A DNA stretch of 64,000 bases from Actinomyces minihominis (lineage in GTDB: Bacteria > Actinomycetota > Actinomycetes > Actinomycetales > Actinomycetaceae). Below the pieces are notes generated by a model. It worked only from the letters and a program-made list of their open reading frames with translations, was not told the origin of the DNA and searched no databases. Position numbers and translations under genes: made by a program. Each line of letters opens with the position of its first letter. Within the stretch, counting starts at the first letter, position 1. The stretch is taken from NCBI RefSeq assembly GCF_900187855.1, contig NZ_FYEG01000002.1:310001-374000 (forward strand), written 5' to 3'. This document shows positions 9,126-17,888 of this stretch, piece by piece.

Positions 9126-10229
9126 GTGCTTGACATCGACTTTGACATCGTTGGCTCATTCCTACGTCCCCGGGAGATCAAAGAGGCTCGGGCGGCCTAC
9201 CGTGCAGGGGCGATCTCCCCTGCTGAACTGCGGCATATCGAGGACGACGCCATCAGCGCCCTAGTGCAGCGTCAGGTTCAGTCGGGACTGAAGATGGTTA
9301 CGGATGGGGAGTTTCGCAGGCGCTGGTGGCACCTGGACTGGCTTAAAGAGTTTGACGGCTTCACGACTGAGTACCTCGAGAAGGAACACAACGGAGTCGT
9401 CAACCACATTGAGTTGGGCTTTATTGACGGCAAGATTGGCTATGACCCAAACCGACCTCATCCAGAAGTTGAGGCCTTCAATTTCCTGCAGAGTGAGGCT
9501 GCCAAGTACCCGGGTGTGACCGCGAAAAAGTGTATTTCCGGTCCGAACATGATTCTGGTCGACAACTATCTACAGCTGGGCAAGAGGGTTGTCCCCCACT
9601 ACGGTGACGACATTGACACGCTCATCGAGGATATTGGGACGGCATATCAGGCTGCCATTCACGACCTTTACGATCAAGGCTGCCGCTACCTGCAGATTGA
9701 CGACACCTCCTGGACCTACCTGATCGATGACGCCTTCCTAGCGAAGATCAGAGCCATGGGTTACGACCAGGCTGGCGTTCTGGAATGGTTCCGACGCGTC
9801 TCGACGAAGGCTTTGGAGAGCAGGCCCGCCGATATGACGATCGCCACCCACTTCTGCAAGGGAAACTTCAAGGGGCACCCCCTTTTCGCTGGCTTCTACG
9901 ACGCTGTGGCCCCCGTCGTCGCCAGCCTCCCCTACGACGGCTTCTACGTTGAGTACGACGATGAGCGTTCAGGTTCATTCGAGCCCTGGTCGATCCTCAA
10001 GGACTCGGGTAAAACGCTCGTGGTCGGCCTCATTTCCACTAAGAACCCGGGCATGGAAACGCGTGAGCAACTCCGACTTCGACTACAGGAGGCACGTGAC
10101 ATTGTCGGCGACAACATCGCCCTGTCTCCCCAATGCGGGTTTGCTTCGGTCGAGGAGGGTAACCTCATCAGCGAGGAAACCCAGTGGGACAAGGTCGCCC
10201 TCCTTGTTGAGAGCGCGGACCTGGTCTGA
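9126..10229 (+). CDS. Cobalamin-independent methionine synthase-like methyltransferase (MetE C-terminal domain, YxjG/YxjH type)
   Basis: 367-aa single-domain member of the MetE C-terminal (UROD/MetE-like TIM barrel) family. The zinc ligands of MetE appear conserved: HFC (His242, Cys244), Glu276 in YVEYDDE and Cys337 in PQCGF. It also has GSFLRPREI near the start and LQIDDTSW in the middle. Such stand-alone proteins methylate homocysteine or related thiols from small methyl donors; the actual donor cannot be told here. GTG at 9126 has only a weak AGAG upstream. No S-box or other leader was seen in the 84-bp gap. It is convergent with the giant peroxidase gene. Confidence 0.85.
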   Translation: MLDIDFDIVGSFLRPREIKEARAAYRAGAISPAELRHIEDDAISALVQRQVQSGLKMVTDGEFRRRWWHLDWLKEFDGFTTEYLEKEHNGVVNHIELGFIDGKIGYDPNRPHPEVEAFNFLQSEAAKYPGVTAKKCISGPNMILVDNYLQLGKRVVPHYGDDIDTLIEDIGTAYQAAIHDLYDQGCRYLQIDDTSWTYLIDDAFLAKIRAMGYDQAGVLEWFRRVSTKALESRPADMTIATHFCKGNFKGHPLFAGFYDAVAPVVASLPYDGFYVEYDDERSGSFEPWSILKDSGKTLVVGLISTKNPGMETREQLRLRLQEARDIVGDNIALSPQCGFASVEEGNLISEETQWDKVALLVESADLV

Positions 10230-10302
10230 ACTCGGCCTAGCGAATGTGCATCATTGCAAGTCCAACCAAGCCCAAAAGCAGTCCGAATGGGCCCAGCACA
10301 GA

Positions 10303-10341
10303 GCGAGTCGGCCACCCAAAACCCACAGGTGACCGACTCGC
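10303..10341 (-). terminator. Hairpin between convergent genes
   Basis: Inverted arms 10303-10316 and 10328-10341 (GCGAGTCGG with its complement) pair over 14 positions, with a T-G wobble when read on the minus strand. It lies between the MetE-like gene and the end of the peroxidase gene and could end either transcript, but there is no clear T-tract. Confidence 0.5.
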
Positions 10342-10369
10342 GTCTACTCAGAGAGGAGCGTGCTGAATA

Positions 10370-13300
10370 TTACGGGGTTGCTGTCACGGGTCCCCTCACC
10401 GCCGTTACAGCCCTCTCATTAGCCCCCTGCGTGTCCGTGTACTCAATCACGACCCTGATGAAGGCATCGAGATCGGTCTCCGCCACCAGGTAGGCACTGT
10501 CCAGAATCTGGTCTGCTCCGGGACCCTGAATAGTCACCCAGTCGGCGTCGGGAGCACCAGCCGCCGCTGCCCTCTGCCAGGTGTAGGTGAACACCGCCCC
10601 TTCTGTCCCGTCCTCATCGGTAGGTACCGTCACCGATAGCGTCGAACCCACCTGCAAGGTTCCAGCTAGTTCCGGCGGAACCGGGAGGTCGTTGACATTG
10701 ACCACCGTTGACGCAGTTGGTACCGAGACAAAGGTGTGGGTTGTGCCGTCCCTGTCAAAGGTCATCCTGGCAATCAGGTACTGACCGACCGCTGCATCGT
10801 TAAGTGTGAAGGTTGAACGGTTCGGTGCATCAGCGTCTGCTTCCACACCACCGATTATCAGATCCTCACGCTCGGTGATCTCCTCCGGGGACGCACCTTC
10901 TCCGCCCTGCCAGAAGAAGCGGATGTTAGTGGCTCCGGTGAGGTCGAATGGCTGCCCTGAAAGGTCGAGCAGTTCGGCCACGGCCGTTTCGCCCTCAAGC
11001 ATTTCCGGGGTGGTTGTAATGACAAGTTCACCCTCAGAAACACAGTCGAGAACCGTGACCGCTTCGGGGTCGAGCTTCACACATCCATCCTGGAACTGCA
11101 GGACCTCAATGTTGTTGATGATATCGAGTCCCTCAGACTCCTCGGCCTCGGCCGCGCCAGTGTGTTCAACCTGCCAGTAACTGTCACGAATGTGAGTGAT
11201 CACGTAGGCCGTCCGAATATCCTGGTACTGCGCGGTATCAACGGCCGTGCTGTCCGGAGCGTCGTAGCGAATCTCGCGGACAATCTGCAGGTCGCCGGGG
11301 TTGATGGTGCCGTTGAGTAGACGAGCCCGGTAGGGAGCTGCGCCCGGATGCTGCTCAAGGATGGTTCCATCAGCGGAAACCAGAGCCAGGTCAGCCGCCA
11401 GGTAGGCATCGCCATCTAGGTAGTCATTGCCGAACCGGCCTTCAATGAGGTCGCTTCCTTCACCACCAAGGACGATGCTCGGGAAACCATCGGTATCAAG
11501 TACCGGGCCTGACCTCATGAACTGCTGACCGAAGTTGAGCCCTTCGGGGTAGAGCATCGCACGGAGGCCGGTGACCAGATCCAGGGTCGATTCGGTCATC
11601 TTGTGCAGGTACTCTTCATCTCCGGCGAACTCACCCTCGACCGCCCGGTTAGGTCCGCGCAGGATGTCATCGCCCGCACCACCCGAAAGGCCCTCAATTT
11701 GATCAAAACGGTCTCGAACAGCGGTTACATCTGGGCGTTGCAGCAGGGTGAAGTTGAAGTCAGCATCCACACCCTCTGTCTCACCGTAGTAGGTGACCCA
11801 GTCCCAACCCATGTTGCCGAGGTGGCGGTCGGTGCCGTACTTCTCGGCAACAAGGATGTCATCGCCACCCTCGCCCTCGATGTCGTCGTCACCCCCGCGG
11901 CCAAGGACAACATCGTTGCCCCCAATAACATCGGCCTGGAACTGATCGGCGTTATCACCCTGGGCGAGGTCGGCATGCGCTCCGCCCTCCACCCAGTCAT
12001 CGCCCTCACCACCGAAGATGTTGGCCCGTCCTGTCCCACCGAGGTAAGTGTCGTTGCCATCACCCAGGAAGACGTTGCCCGTGTCGCTACCGCGAGTCAC
12101 AAAGTCATCACCACCACCACCGAGGAGGAGGTCGAAGCCAGGTCCGCCGTTGACAACATCGTTGCCGAGGCCGGCTCGGATCTCGTCATCTCCGAAGAGG
12201 TCGGTGAGAATATCGTCGCCGACACCGCCATGGATCAGATCGTTGCCGGAACCGCCCTCGATGTTGTCGTTGCCCTCACGTCCCCAGAGTGCGTCATCAC
12301 CCTGGTCTCCCCGGATTCGATCGTTTCCGACCGTTCCGTGGACCTCGACGTGCTCCTCCCCGATGAAGCGGTACTCCCCATTTGCAAGTTGGGAGAAACC
12401 ATTCGGGAGGGGGATCGGGTTATCGAGGTCGAACTCAATCTGGTTGACGTTGAAGACTCCGGCAGGAATGTTCGCAGCATCAGAGTTGCGCTCAATAAGG
12501 GAGGCGAAGGAGTTGCCTTCCAGTGCCGCAAAGAGCTGGTTGCCCTGGTTGCGGAACAGGTAGTAGAAGCGGTCTCCGAACTGGAGGTCTTCAAGGGTGT
12601 TCTCAAAGACGTAGTTGAAGGTTGCTCCAAGCATTCCACCGAAGGGGTTGAGCCGTTCAGCTAGGCCGCCTGTCCAGAAGTCAACCCCGTTGAGGCCGGT
12701 CTCAAGACCCGCCCATGACCCAGAGGAAAACATGAAGTCGAGTCGATCGGCGGGTGCACTGGGACGGACAGGGGCAAGGGCAGCTAGCTGCGCCTCAACT
12801 CCCGCGTCAACAGCACCGGGTCCGCCAATAATGATGATTTTCTCCATGCCCAGTCGCCTCAGTTCGGCCACCACCGATCCGGGGATAGCTCCCGTAGTCG
12901 GAACCAGGAGCAGCGGGGCATCGTCTCGCCCAGCCGCTGGGGCCGGCCCGAGGGCGTCGGGGAAGTTCCTGCCCGTTGCGACGTAAACCGTCTTGGCACC
13001 GTCAGGATAGGTGGCTTTCGAGATCTCCACGGCTGTTCCGTACCGGTTGTCCCCACCCAGGCGTGTAACCGCACCTGTGGTGTAGGTCCCGAGCGACCTT
13101 GCAACAGAGGCATTAATCGCCTTTTCCCCACCGAGGACGATGATCTCCTTGGGTTGGAGGCGTCCCAGCTCGGTGGCTGTTGCCGCTGGGATCTTGCTTG
13201 AGCTGGTCAGGAGGATCGGGGCACCGAGGCGTCCCAGTCCACCCGGTGCGCTTGGTGAAGCCACAGCACCGCCCGCAAGCGCGTCGGGGAAGTTCGACCC

Positions 13301-16099
13301 GGTTGCGATGTAGACCCGGTCAACCCCGGGGTTGAAGGTGCTCCGGCTGACGCTGGCCGCGGTGACGAACCTGTCGGCTCCCGCGACTCTCTTCACCGTC
13401 GCAATATCGGCCAGGGCTTCGGCAACGCCCTGGGACACCGCGGAAGTTCCACCGAGAATGACGATCTCCGTGGGGTTCAGGCGCACCAGTTCGGTGGCAA
13501 TTGCCACCGGTAGTACCGAGCCACGTGTGAGAAGGACGGGCCCCTCATTCATGCCGGCGGCAGGTCCACCAACTAGGGCATCCGGGAAGTTCTCGCCCGA
13601 GGCGATGTAGACAACCCGAGCCCCGGCGGGGAATGTCGCTCGGCTGATCACAGCTGAGGTGTCGTAGCGGTTGGTGCCTGCGAGCCTCTGAACGAACTCA
13701 GCACCCGGAGGGGCACCGTTGACGAGGTATGAGGCTGCCGTGCGCTTTTGATCGACTGTCTTGGCATTGAGGACCGTTGGGTGGGTGCCGTAGGCGGCGA
13801 CGAAGTTGACCAGGGTGGCGTTTTGACCACCACGACCAAAGATGTTGCCGTTCTTTAGGCCATTTCCGAAGTCGGACCAGTTCTCGTAAGGACGCAGGCT
13901 GACGTCGCCGCTTTGCTCGTAGAACAGTGCGCGAGCGGACTGGAAACTTGGTGTTCCTGTGTCATTGGCTCGGATGAGGTTGATGGTTGCAAGGTCGAGG
14001 GGTAGTCCCAGCAGGTTGTTGCGCAGGGTACCGACGATGAACTCATCAATCTGGCTGCTCTGCTGGTCAGTGGTGCCCATGATGATGGAACCGGCGGCCT
14101 GATCGGGGCTCAGGGTTGACTCTGCGTCATAGGCCCTGGGGTTGAGGAAGCCATCCAACAGTGGGACATCAGCTGTTCCGAAGCCTTCACGCTGAATGGT
14201 TTCGGTCATCATCGAGTGTCCGAACCTGTAGACCACGTTGGCAAACTCTGCCGGGATGTCTGCGTTGATGTCCGGGTTGTAGCTGTTCTCGTTGAAGACG
14301 ACCGGTTCGATGGCCGGCTGGATGCCTCGGGCGAACTCTTCAAAGACAAGGTGCTGGTATTGCATCTCGGTCACGAAGCGTGCTGCCTGGAACAGTCTCT
14401 GTTCGTAGCTCCAGTCATCAGCTTCAGGTCCGGGCAGAACCTGGTCCGGGCGCTGGTTGGGCCACTCGTGCTCGAGGCCCTGGAAGGCCTTCTTGAGCTC
14501 GGGGTTCTGGTTGAGCACCTCTTCGATATGGCCAACCATGCGGTTGTGCTCGGAGTGGAAGACATGGTGCACGGCGGTGAGGCCGATGTTCTCGTTTCCG
14601 CGTCCGTCACCCGTCACAAAGTGTTCATCAAGAGTGACGTTGTCGTAACCGGTCAGTTCTCCGCGAACCGGCGCTCCGCTGGCATCACAGACCGCATCGA
14701 CCGGCGGGATTGGCTCGCCAGTTTCGTCGTACTCCTGCGGCTCAAGTGCCCCTGTCTCACAGTTGAAAAGAGGGGTGGCACCGTGGGCAATGTCGTCTAG
14801 GAAGGCGTGGTTGGTGTGGATGGCGGGCGCCGTTCCCGCAGGTGCACTTACGGACCCCTCCACGGTCCCGCCCTCGGTAACCAGCAACGGGAAACCATTG
14901 GGGCCGGGGACAAAGTTGCCGTAGAGATCGGTCGCCACCATCGGAACATTCAGGACGTCATCATCGTTCAGATTGATTCCGAGGACGTTGACGGCCTGCG
15001 CTTTGATGTCTGCCCATGTGGCCAACCCGCCCGTGGGGGCATCAAGTAGTCGTCCAGTGGCCTCCGGTTTTCCCGCAACCAGGGTGTACTCGCGAAGGAA
15101 GACCTGGTGGGAGGGATGGGAGGTGTAGGTCTGGTTCTGGTCTACATACGGAGTGGTCTGGTTGTTGTGGGTGTCGTCAACAGTTCCAATGACGCCATCT
15201 GGGCCCGCCCCGCGTTCGGCACGGGTCAGGGTGAGGAAGTTGGTTGAGGAACCATCCACATAGAGGGGATCATCCGGCTGGAGTGGCACGACAATCGTTC
15301 CGTATCCACCCTTGTTGATGAGGTCGAGGCCGTGGTCAAAGAACTGACCGAAGAACCCAAAGAAGGTGTTCGTCGGGGCAGACAGTCCCTCATCCGTAGC
15401 CGTGTTGGGAATGACTACGGATCCATCTGCATTGACCACTCCACCAAGTGTTGCTTCCGCTGCATTGACAGCCGCAGGGTTGGCGCTTGACTGGTCGACA
15501 ATCAGGTTGCTGGTGATTCGAGGGGTAGCGTCATAGACGAAGTGACCGGGGTCAGACTGGGCGTAGCAGGTCGGGGTTGATCCTGGCGGCGCCCCTGGGG
15601 GAACCGGCTCACAAACCTCAACATTTTGGCCGGCACCCGGAGCTTCCGGGACATCTGGTCGGGCTGAACCCTGTTTGTAGACAGGTGTTACCAGCCTTTC
15701 CATGGGTTCGTCAGCTGAACCCCAGTGGGACCGTCCATCAACCAGGTTGTTGAAGGATCCGTCCACCGTTCGAAGGCCAAAAGGCAGCTTGGCATCCGGC
15801 ACACACTTCCAGGTTCGGTCCGTGGGTGTGGAGCAAAGAAGTGGCCCCACCCCTCCCCCGGTCGTACTGCGGTCATGAGCCTCTGCGATTTGAATCTGGC
15901 GCAGGATGAAATCCAAGTCGTTCGCATTGACATAGAACGACGTAGTTTCCGATGTTTCTGTTGCTGCTTGGGCCTGTGGTTCTAAGGCAGTCGCAAACGA
16001 CCCGACAAGGGCCAGCGCAGCAAGACTGGAAAACAGACGTATGACCCAGCGTCGCCCCCGGTGGGACCGCCTTCCTGGGTGTGGTTTGGTAGATGACAT
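10370..16099 (-). CDS. Giant secreted haem peroxidase with inserted cell-wall-binding repeats and RTX repeats
   Basis: 1,909 aa. The signal peptide has an Arg-rich start (RRSHRGRR), a hydrophobic core and AQA-A cleavage near residue 45. Animal-type haem peroxidase part 1 spans about 230-790: FGQFFDHGLDL with distal His256, HSEHNRM near 510 and YRFGHSMM with proximal His628. Three cell wall binding 2 repeats (about 805-1108) follow, each with RxxGxxRYxTA, YIASGxNFPDAL and ILGGxxAV-like motifs. The peroxidase fold then resumes at about 1115-1200 (GVDFWTGGLAE, FGGMLGATFNYVFE, GDRFYYL). RTX calcium-binding nonapeptides (GGxGxDxIxG) span about 1255-1565, and Ig-like C-terminal domains end in TATP. 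GAGGAG lies 5 nt before ATG. There is no LPXTG signal, so wall attachment is presumably through the inserted repeats. Confidence 0.93.
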   Translation of the reverse strand: MSSTKPHPGRRSHRGRRWVIRLFSSLAALALVGSFATALEPQAQAATETSETTSFYVNANDLDFILRQIQIAEAHDRSTTGGGVGPLLCSTPTDRTWKCVPDAKLPFGLRTVDGSFNNLVDGRSHWGSADEPMERLVTPVYKQGSARPDVPEAPGAGQNVEVCEPVPPGAPPGSTPTCYAQSDPGHFVYDATPRITSNLIVDQSSANPAAVNAAEATLGGVVNADGSVVIPNTATDEGLSAPTNTFFGFFGQFFDHGLDLINKGGYGTIVVPLQPDDPLYVDGSSTNFLTLTRAERGAGPDGVIGTVDDTHNNQTTPYVDQNQTYTSHPSHQVFLREYTLVAGKPEATGRLLDAPTGGLATWADIKAQAVNVLGINLNDDDVLNVPMVATDLYGNFVPGPNGFPLLVTEGGTVEGSVSAPAGTAPAIHTNHAFLDDIAHGATPLFNCETGALEPQEYDETGEPIPPVDAVCDASGAPVRGELTGYDNVTLDEHFVTGDGRGNENIGLTAVHHVFHSEHNRMVGHIEEVLNQNPELKKAFQGLEHEWPNQRPDQVLPGPEADDWSYEQRLFQAARFVTEMQYQHLVFEEFARGIQPAIEPVVFNENSYNPDINADIPAEFANVVYRFGHSMMTETIQREGFGTADVPLLDGFLNPRAYDAESTLSPDQAAGSIIMGTTDQQSSQIDEFIVGTLRNNLLGLPLDLATINLIRANDTGTPSFQSARALFYEQSGDVSLRPYENWSDFGNGLKNGNIFGRGGQNATLVNFVAAYGTHPTVLNAKTVDQKRTAASYLVNGAPPGAEFVQRLAGTNRYDTSAVISRATFPAGARVVYIASGENFPDALVGGPAAGMNEGPVLLTRGSVLPVAIATELVRLNPTEIVILGGTSAVSQGVAEALADIATVKRVAGADRFVTAASVSRSTFNPGVDRVYIATGSNFPDALAGGAVASPSAPGGLGRLGAPILLTSSSKIPAATATELGRLQPKEIIVLGGEKAINASVARSLGTYTTGAVTRLGGDNRYGTAVEISKATYPDGAKTVYVATGRNFPDALGPAPAAGRDDAPLLLVPTTGAIPGSVVAELRRLGMEKIIIIGGPGAVDAGVEAQLAALAPVRPSAPADRLDFMFSSGSWAGLETGLNGVDFWTGGLAERLNPFGGMLGATFNYVFENTLEDLQFGDRFYYLFRNQGNQLFAALEGNSFASLIERNSDAANIPAGVFNVNQIEFDLDNPIPLPNGFSQLANGEYRFIGEEHVEVHGTVGNDRIRGDQGDDALWGREGNDNIEGGSGNDLIHGGVGDDILTDLFGDDEIRAGLGNDVVNGGPGFDLLLGGGGDDFVTRGSDTGNVFLGDGNDTYLGGTGRANIFGGEGDDWVEGGAHADLAQGDNADQFQADVIGGNDVVLGRGGDDDIEGEGGDDILVAEKYGTDRHLGNMGWDWVTYYGETEGVDADFNFTLLQRPDVTAVRDRFDQIEGLSGGAGDDILRGPNRAVEGEFAGDEEYLHKMTESTLDLVTGLRAMLYPEGLNFGQQFMRSGPVLDTDGFPSIVLGGEGSDLIEGRFGNDYLDGDAYLAADLALVSADGTILEQHPGAAPYRARLLNGTINPGDLQIVREIRYDAPDSTAVDTAQYQDIRTAYVITHIRDSYWQVEHTGAAEAEESEGLDIINNIEVLQFQDGCVKLDPEAVTVLDCVSEGELVITTTPEMLEGETAVAELLDLSGQPFDLTGATNIRFFWQGGEGASPEEITEREDLIIGGVEADADAPNRSTFTLNDAAVGQYLIARMTFDRDGTTHTFVSVPTASTVVNVNDLPVPPELAGTLQVGSTLSVTVPTDEDGTEGAVFTYTWQRAAAAGAPDADWVTIQGPGADQILDSAYLVAETDLDAFIRVVIEYTDTQGANERAVTAVRGPVTATP

Positions 16100-16114
16100 T
16101 GGGGCTCCTCATTA

Positions 16115-16251
16115 CGACAACCGGTGAAATGCCCACCTACTTGTCGCAAGATGCTTACCTCTGACATCTGGAGACCGCGCCTAGGTGCGCATCCCAACTT
16201 CGGCTTTTTCGCCGGTTCAGTGCCACTCCTTGGTGGCAGGTTTGACGCACC
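16115..16251 (-). promoter_or_regulatory. Structured 5' leader of the peroxidase gene, possible riboswitch-like element
   Basis: Upstream of the peroxidase start the minus-strand sequence can fold into a closed three-way junction. The outer helix pairs 16244-16251 with 16184-16193. One inner helix pairs 16233-16238 with 16221-16226 (TGCCAC/GTGGCA). A second pairs 16211-16214 with 16201-16204 (CGGC-loop-GCCG). Nearer the start codon a hairpin pairs 16115-16120 with 16141-16146 (CGACAA/TTGTCG) and contains an inner GGTG/CACC helix, ending just before the Shine-Dalgarno. I could not match it to a known riboswitch class. Confidence 0.45.
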
Positions 16252-16278
16252 CTCAGGACTATGGTCCCAGAAGTGAGC

Positions 16279-16298
16279 TTAACGTCACACTTACGTCA
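16279..16298. promoter_or_regulatory. Direct repeat of a TGACGTnA-type word upstream of the peroxidase leader
   Basis: On the plus strand TTAACGTCA (16279-16287) and TTACGTCA (16291-16298) form two nearly identical words about one helical turn apart, which is TGACGTAA/TGACGTTAA read on the minus strand. The spacing suits a dimeric regulator bound on one face of the DNA. No regulator can be named. Confidence 0.3.
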
Positions 16299-16467
16299 AA
16301 TGCAAGACCTTATTTTCGTAAAGCATTCTCTTACGCCCTCTAGAGGAACCCCCTCTGAACTGCAAAGTTCCTTCATAGAGGGGTGTCCGAGCAAACCAAG
16401 TCTCACCCGAACCCCACTGTTCAACCGATTGAACAGCCGAGTGGTCCCGGGCTGCAAACACAAAAAG

Positions 16468-16541
16468 TGCCCCCGCTGGGGCTCGAACCCAGGACCAATG
16501 GATTATGAGTCCACTGCTCTAACCGACTGAGCTACGGGGGC
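16468..16541 (-). tRNA. tRNA with CAU anticodon (elongator Met, or Ile2 with modified C34)
   Basis: Complete cloverleaf on the minus strand: acceptor GCCCCCG/CGGGGGC, D-arm GCTC...GAGC, anticodon stem GTGGA/TCCAT with loop CTCATAA, T-arm CTGGG TTCGAGC CCCAG and discriminator A. CCA is not encoded. CAU serves elongator Met, initiator Met or Ile(AUA) after lysidine modification. An initiator is unlikely because the first acceptor pair G-C is matched. Sequence alone does not let me separate Met from Ile2 with confidence. Confidence 0.9.
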
Positions 16542-16638
16542 GACTTGCGCAGGCCCACTTTACCCCACCGGCGGAAAGCTCTCGAATCGCCCCCTTCCTC
16601 CCTTGGGAAGGCGCCTCCCGCCCGGCTAATCTGCTGGT

Positions 16639-17196
16639 ATGAAACTCTTTGGTCGCCGCAAGAATGCCAACTCAGTTGACTCAGAACTCCCACCTCAGCC
16701 CAAAGGTGCACCGCTTCCCGAATCTGTGCGCCTCAGCATCCCCCAGGACCAGCGGGGCGGTCCCTACGAAGAGCTTGAGGACGGTCGTTTCATCATCGTA
16801 GGTCGCAACATCATCATGATTTCCAATGAGCACAAGGTCGTCGACTCCGGCTTCTGGCATGAGGTCCAGTACGCCTCCTGGGACGCCAGCACCCACACCT
16901 TCCGCCTGGTTTGGTCCCAGCCCGACCGCGACCCGGTCATCGGACGCACCATCACGCGCAACCCCAAGGACCTGATGGAGAAGATTACCCACCGCGTTGA
17001 CGACACCATTGTCGCCACCCGCCGTTTCGTCACCTCGGGTGGCGCTTCAGTTGCTGCCACGGTGCGGCGCCGGGTCGACGGTGAACTCTTCTCAGCGGTC
17101 ATCTCCTCTGGACCCATCAGCGATGAGGACGAAAAGAAGGCCTACAGGCTTGAGGCCGACCTGCGCGAGGAACTGGGGATGGGCGAGGCCGATTAG
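16639..17196 (+). CDS. Conserved actinobacterial protein of unknown function, possibly PH-like
   Basis: 185 aa, soluble, no signal peptide. A basic start (MKLFGRRKNANS) and Pro-rich linker lead into a beta-rich segment (GGPYEELEDGRFIIVGRNIIMISNEHKV, about 50-75). WHEVQYASWDASTHTFRLVW (about 78-97) resembles small actinobacterial proteins that look like pleckstrin-homology folds. The C-terminal half has VATRRFVTSGGASVAATVRRR and an acidic end (LREELGMGEAD). That fold guess is inference. It stands alone between the two tRNA genes. A small CCTGG-GAG-CCAGG hairpin follows the stop. Confidence 0.7.
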   Translation: MKLFGRRKNANSVDSELPPQPKGAPLPESVRLSIPQDQRGGPYEELEDGRFIIVGRNIIMISNEHKVVDSGFWHEVQYASWDASTHTFRLVWSQPDRDPVIGRTITRNPKDLMEKITHRVDDTIVATRRFVTSGGASVAATVRRRVDGELFSAVISSGPISDEDEKKAYRLEADLREELGMGEAD

Positions 17197-17318
17197 AGAC
17201 CTGGGAGCCAGGAACTTACAGGTCCACACACCCACGAGACAGGGCCAACCTCGACCTAGGTAACAGCCTTTAGAATCACATGGCTCAGGTCCCGGCTTCG
17301 CGGCATCGATGACGGGGC

Positions 17319-17546
17319 TTACCTCCAGTAGTTGTTGGCGGCAGCCACCGTCTGGAAGTTCAGTGCCACCACCTGCGAGGCGGCAGTCAGACTGTCTGCA
17401 TTCTCTGCATAGACTGGACGCAGACGATGCAGAACTTCAACGTCGGGCTGGGTGGTCTTAACGCCCATCCGGGAGAGCTTCACAGCGAGCTGAAAGCCTT
17501 CCTCAGGCGTGGCGGTGATCAGGGTGGGCCAACCATGTTTCAGACA
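17319..17546 (-). pseudogene. C-terminal remnant of an unrecognised gene
   Basis: An open frame of about 75 codons on the minus strand between a TGA and the stop at 17319. It reads with sensible amino-acid usage (TPEEGFQLAVKLSRMGVKTT, then RPVYAENADSLTAASQVVAL and NFQTVAAANNYWR) but has no ATG or good ribosome site at its beginning. An internal GTG would give 54 aa. It looks like the tail of a helical protein whose 5' part is gone. It lies downstream of the tRNA-Asn terminator in a 690-bp stretch with no intact gene. No family recognised. Confidence 0.35.
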
Positions 17547-17587
17547 TCAGAACCTCCAAAGTCAAACTTCACTTACTGACCAGGTTC

Positions 17588-17601
17588 CCCACTTAAGTGG
17601 G
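17588..17601. promoter_or_regulatory. Perfect 14-bp palindrome
   Basis: CCCACTTAAGTGGG is a perfect palindrome in the gene-poor stretch between the remnant and tRNA-Asn. It could be an operator half-site pair or chance; no gene start is nearby to support regulation. Confidence 0.25.
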
Positions 17602-17682
17602 CTAGGTCATAAAAAGATACTAACCCGGTTTTCAAAGTGTGGCGAGGGCCACTAGCCAGAGGCATCGTTGCCCAAGAAAGCT

Positions 17683-17710
17683 AAAAGGCCCGGTGATCTT
17701 CACCAGGCCC
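17683..17710 (-). terminator. Intrinsic terminator behind tRNA-Asn
   Basis: On the minus strand GGGCCTGGTGA pairs with TCACCGGGCC around a short AGA loop and is followed by TTTT. It begins 4 nt after the encoded CCA of tRNA-Asn, so it clearly ends that transcript. Confidence 0.8.
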
Positions 17711-17713
17711 ATT

Positions 17714-17788
17714 TGGCTCCCGCGGTTGGACTCGAACCAACAACCGTTCGATTAACAGTCGAATGCTCTGCCATTGAGCTACGCGGGA
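17714..17788 (-). tRNA. tRNA-Asn (GUU anticodon)
   Basis: Minus-strand cloverleaf: acceptor TCCCGCG/CGCGGGA, D-arm GCTC-AATGGCA-GAGC, anticodon stem TTCGA/TCGAA with loop CTGTTAA (anticodon GTT), T-arm GTTGG TTCGAGT CCAAC, discriminator G. The 3' CCA is encoded (17714-17716). An intrinsic terminator follows. Confidence 0.95.
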
Positions 17789-17888
17789 TTGCTTCGATAA
17801 GTTTAGGCGGCCTTCCAACGATCGGGCAAATCCTCAGGAGTGCCGTATCCCTCACTTCTAAGCAAGCATCCTTTCGCCCAGGCATGGG

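Noticed and set aside
11230-12330. Periodic repeats suggesting a CRISPR array or satellite
   Set aside because: The periodicity follows the nine-residue RTX repeat in the coding frame; there are no identical direct repeats with unique spacers.
11603-12664. Long plus-strand open frame of 353 codons opposite the peroxidase RTX region
   Set aside because: It is the mirror of GGxGxD repeats: a low-complexity Val/Ile/Ala/Asp product, no ribosome site, and fully inside a well-supported gene on the other strand.
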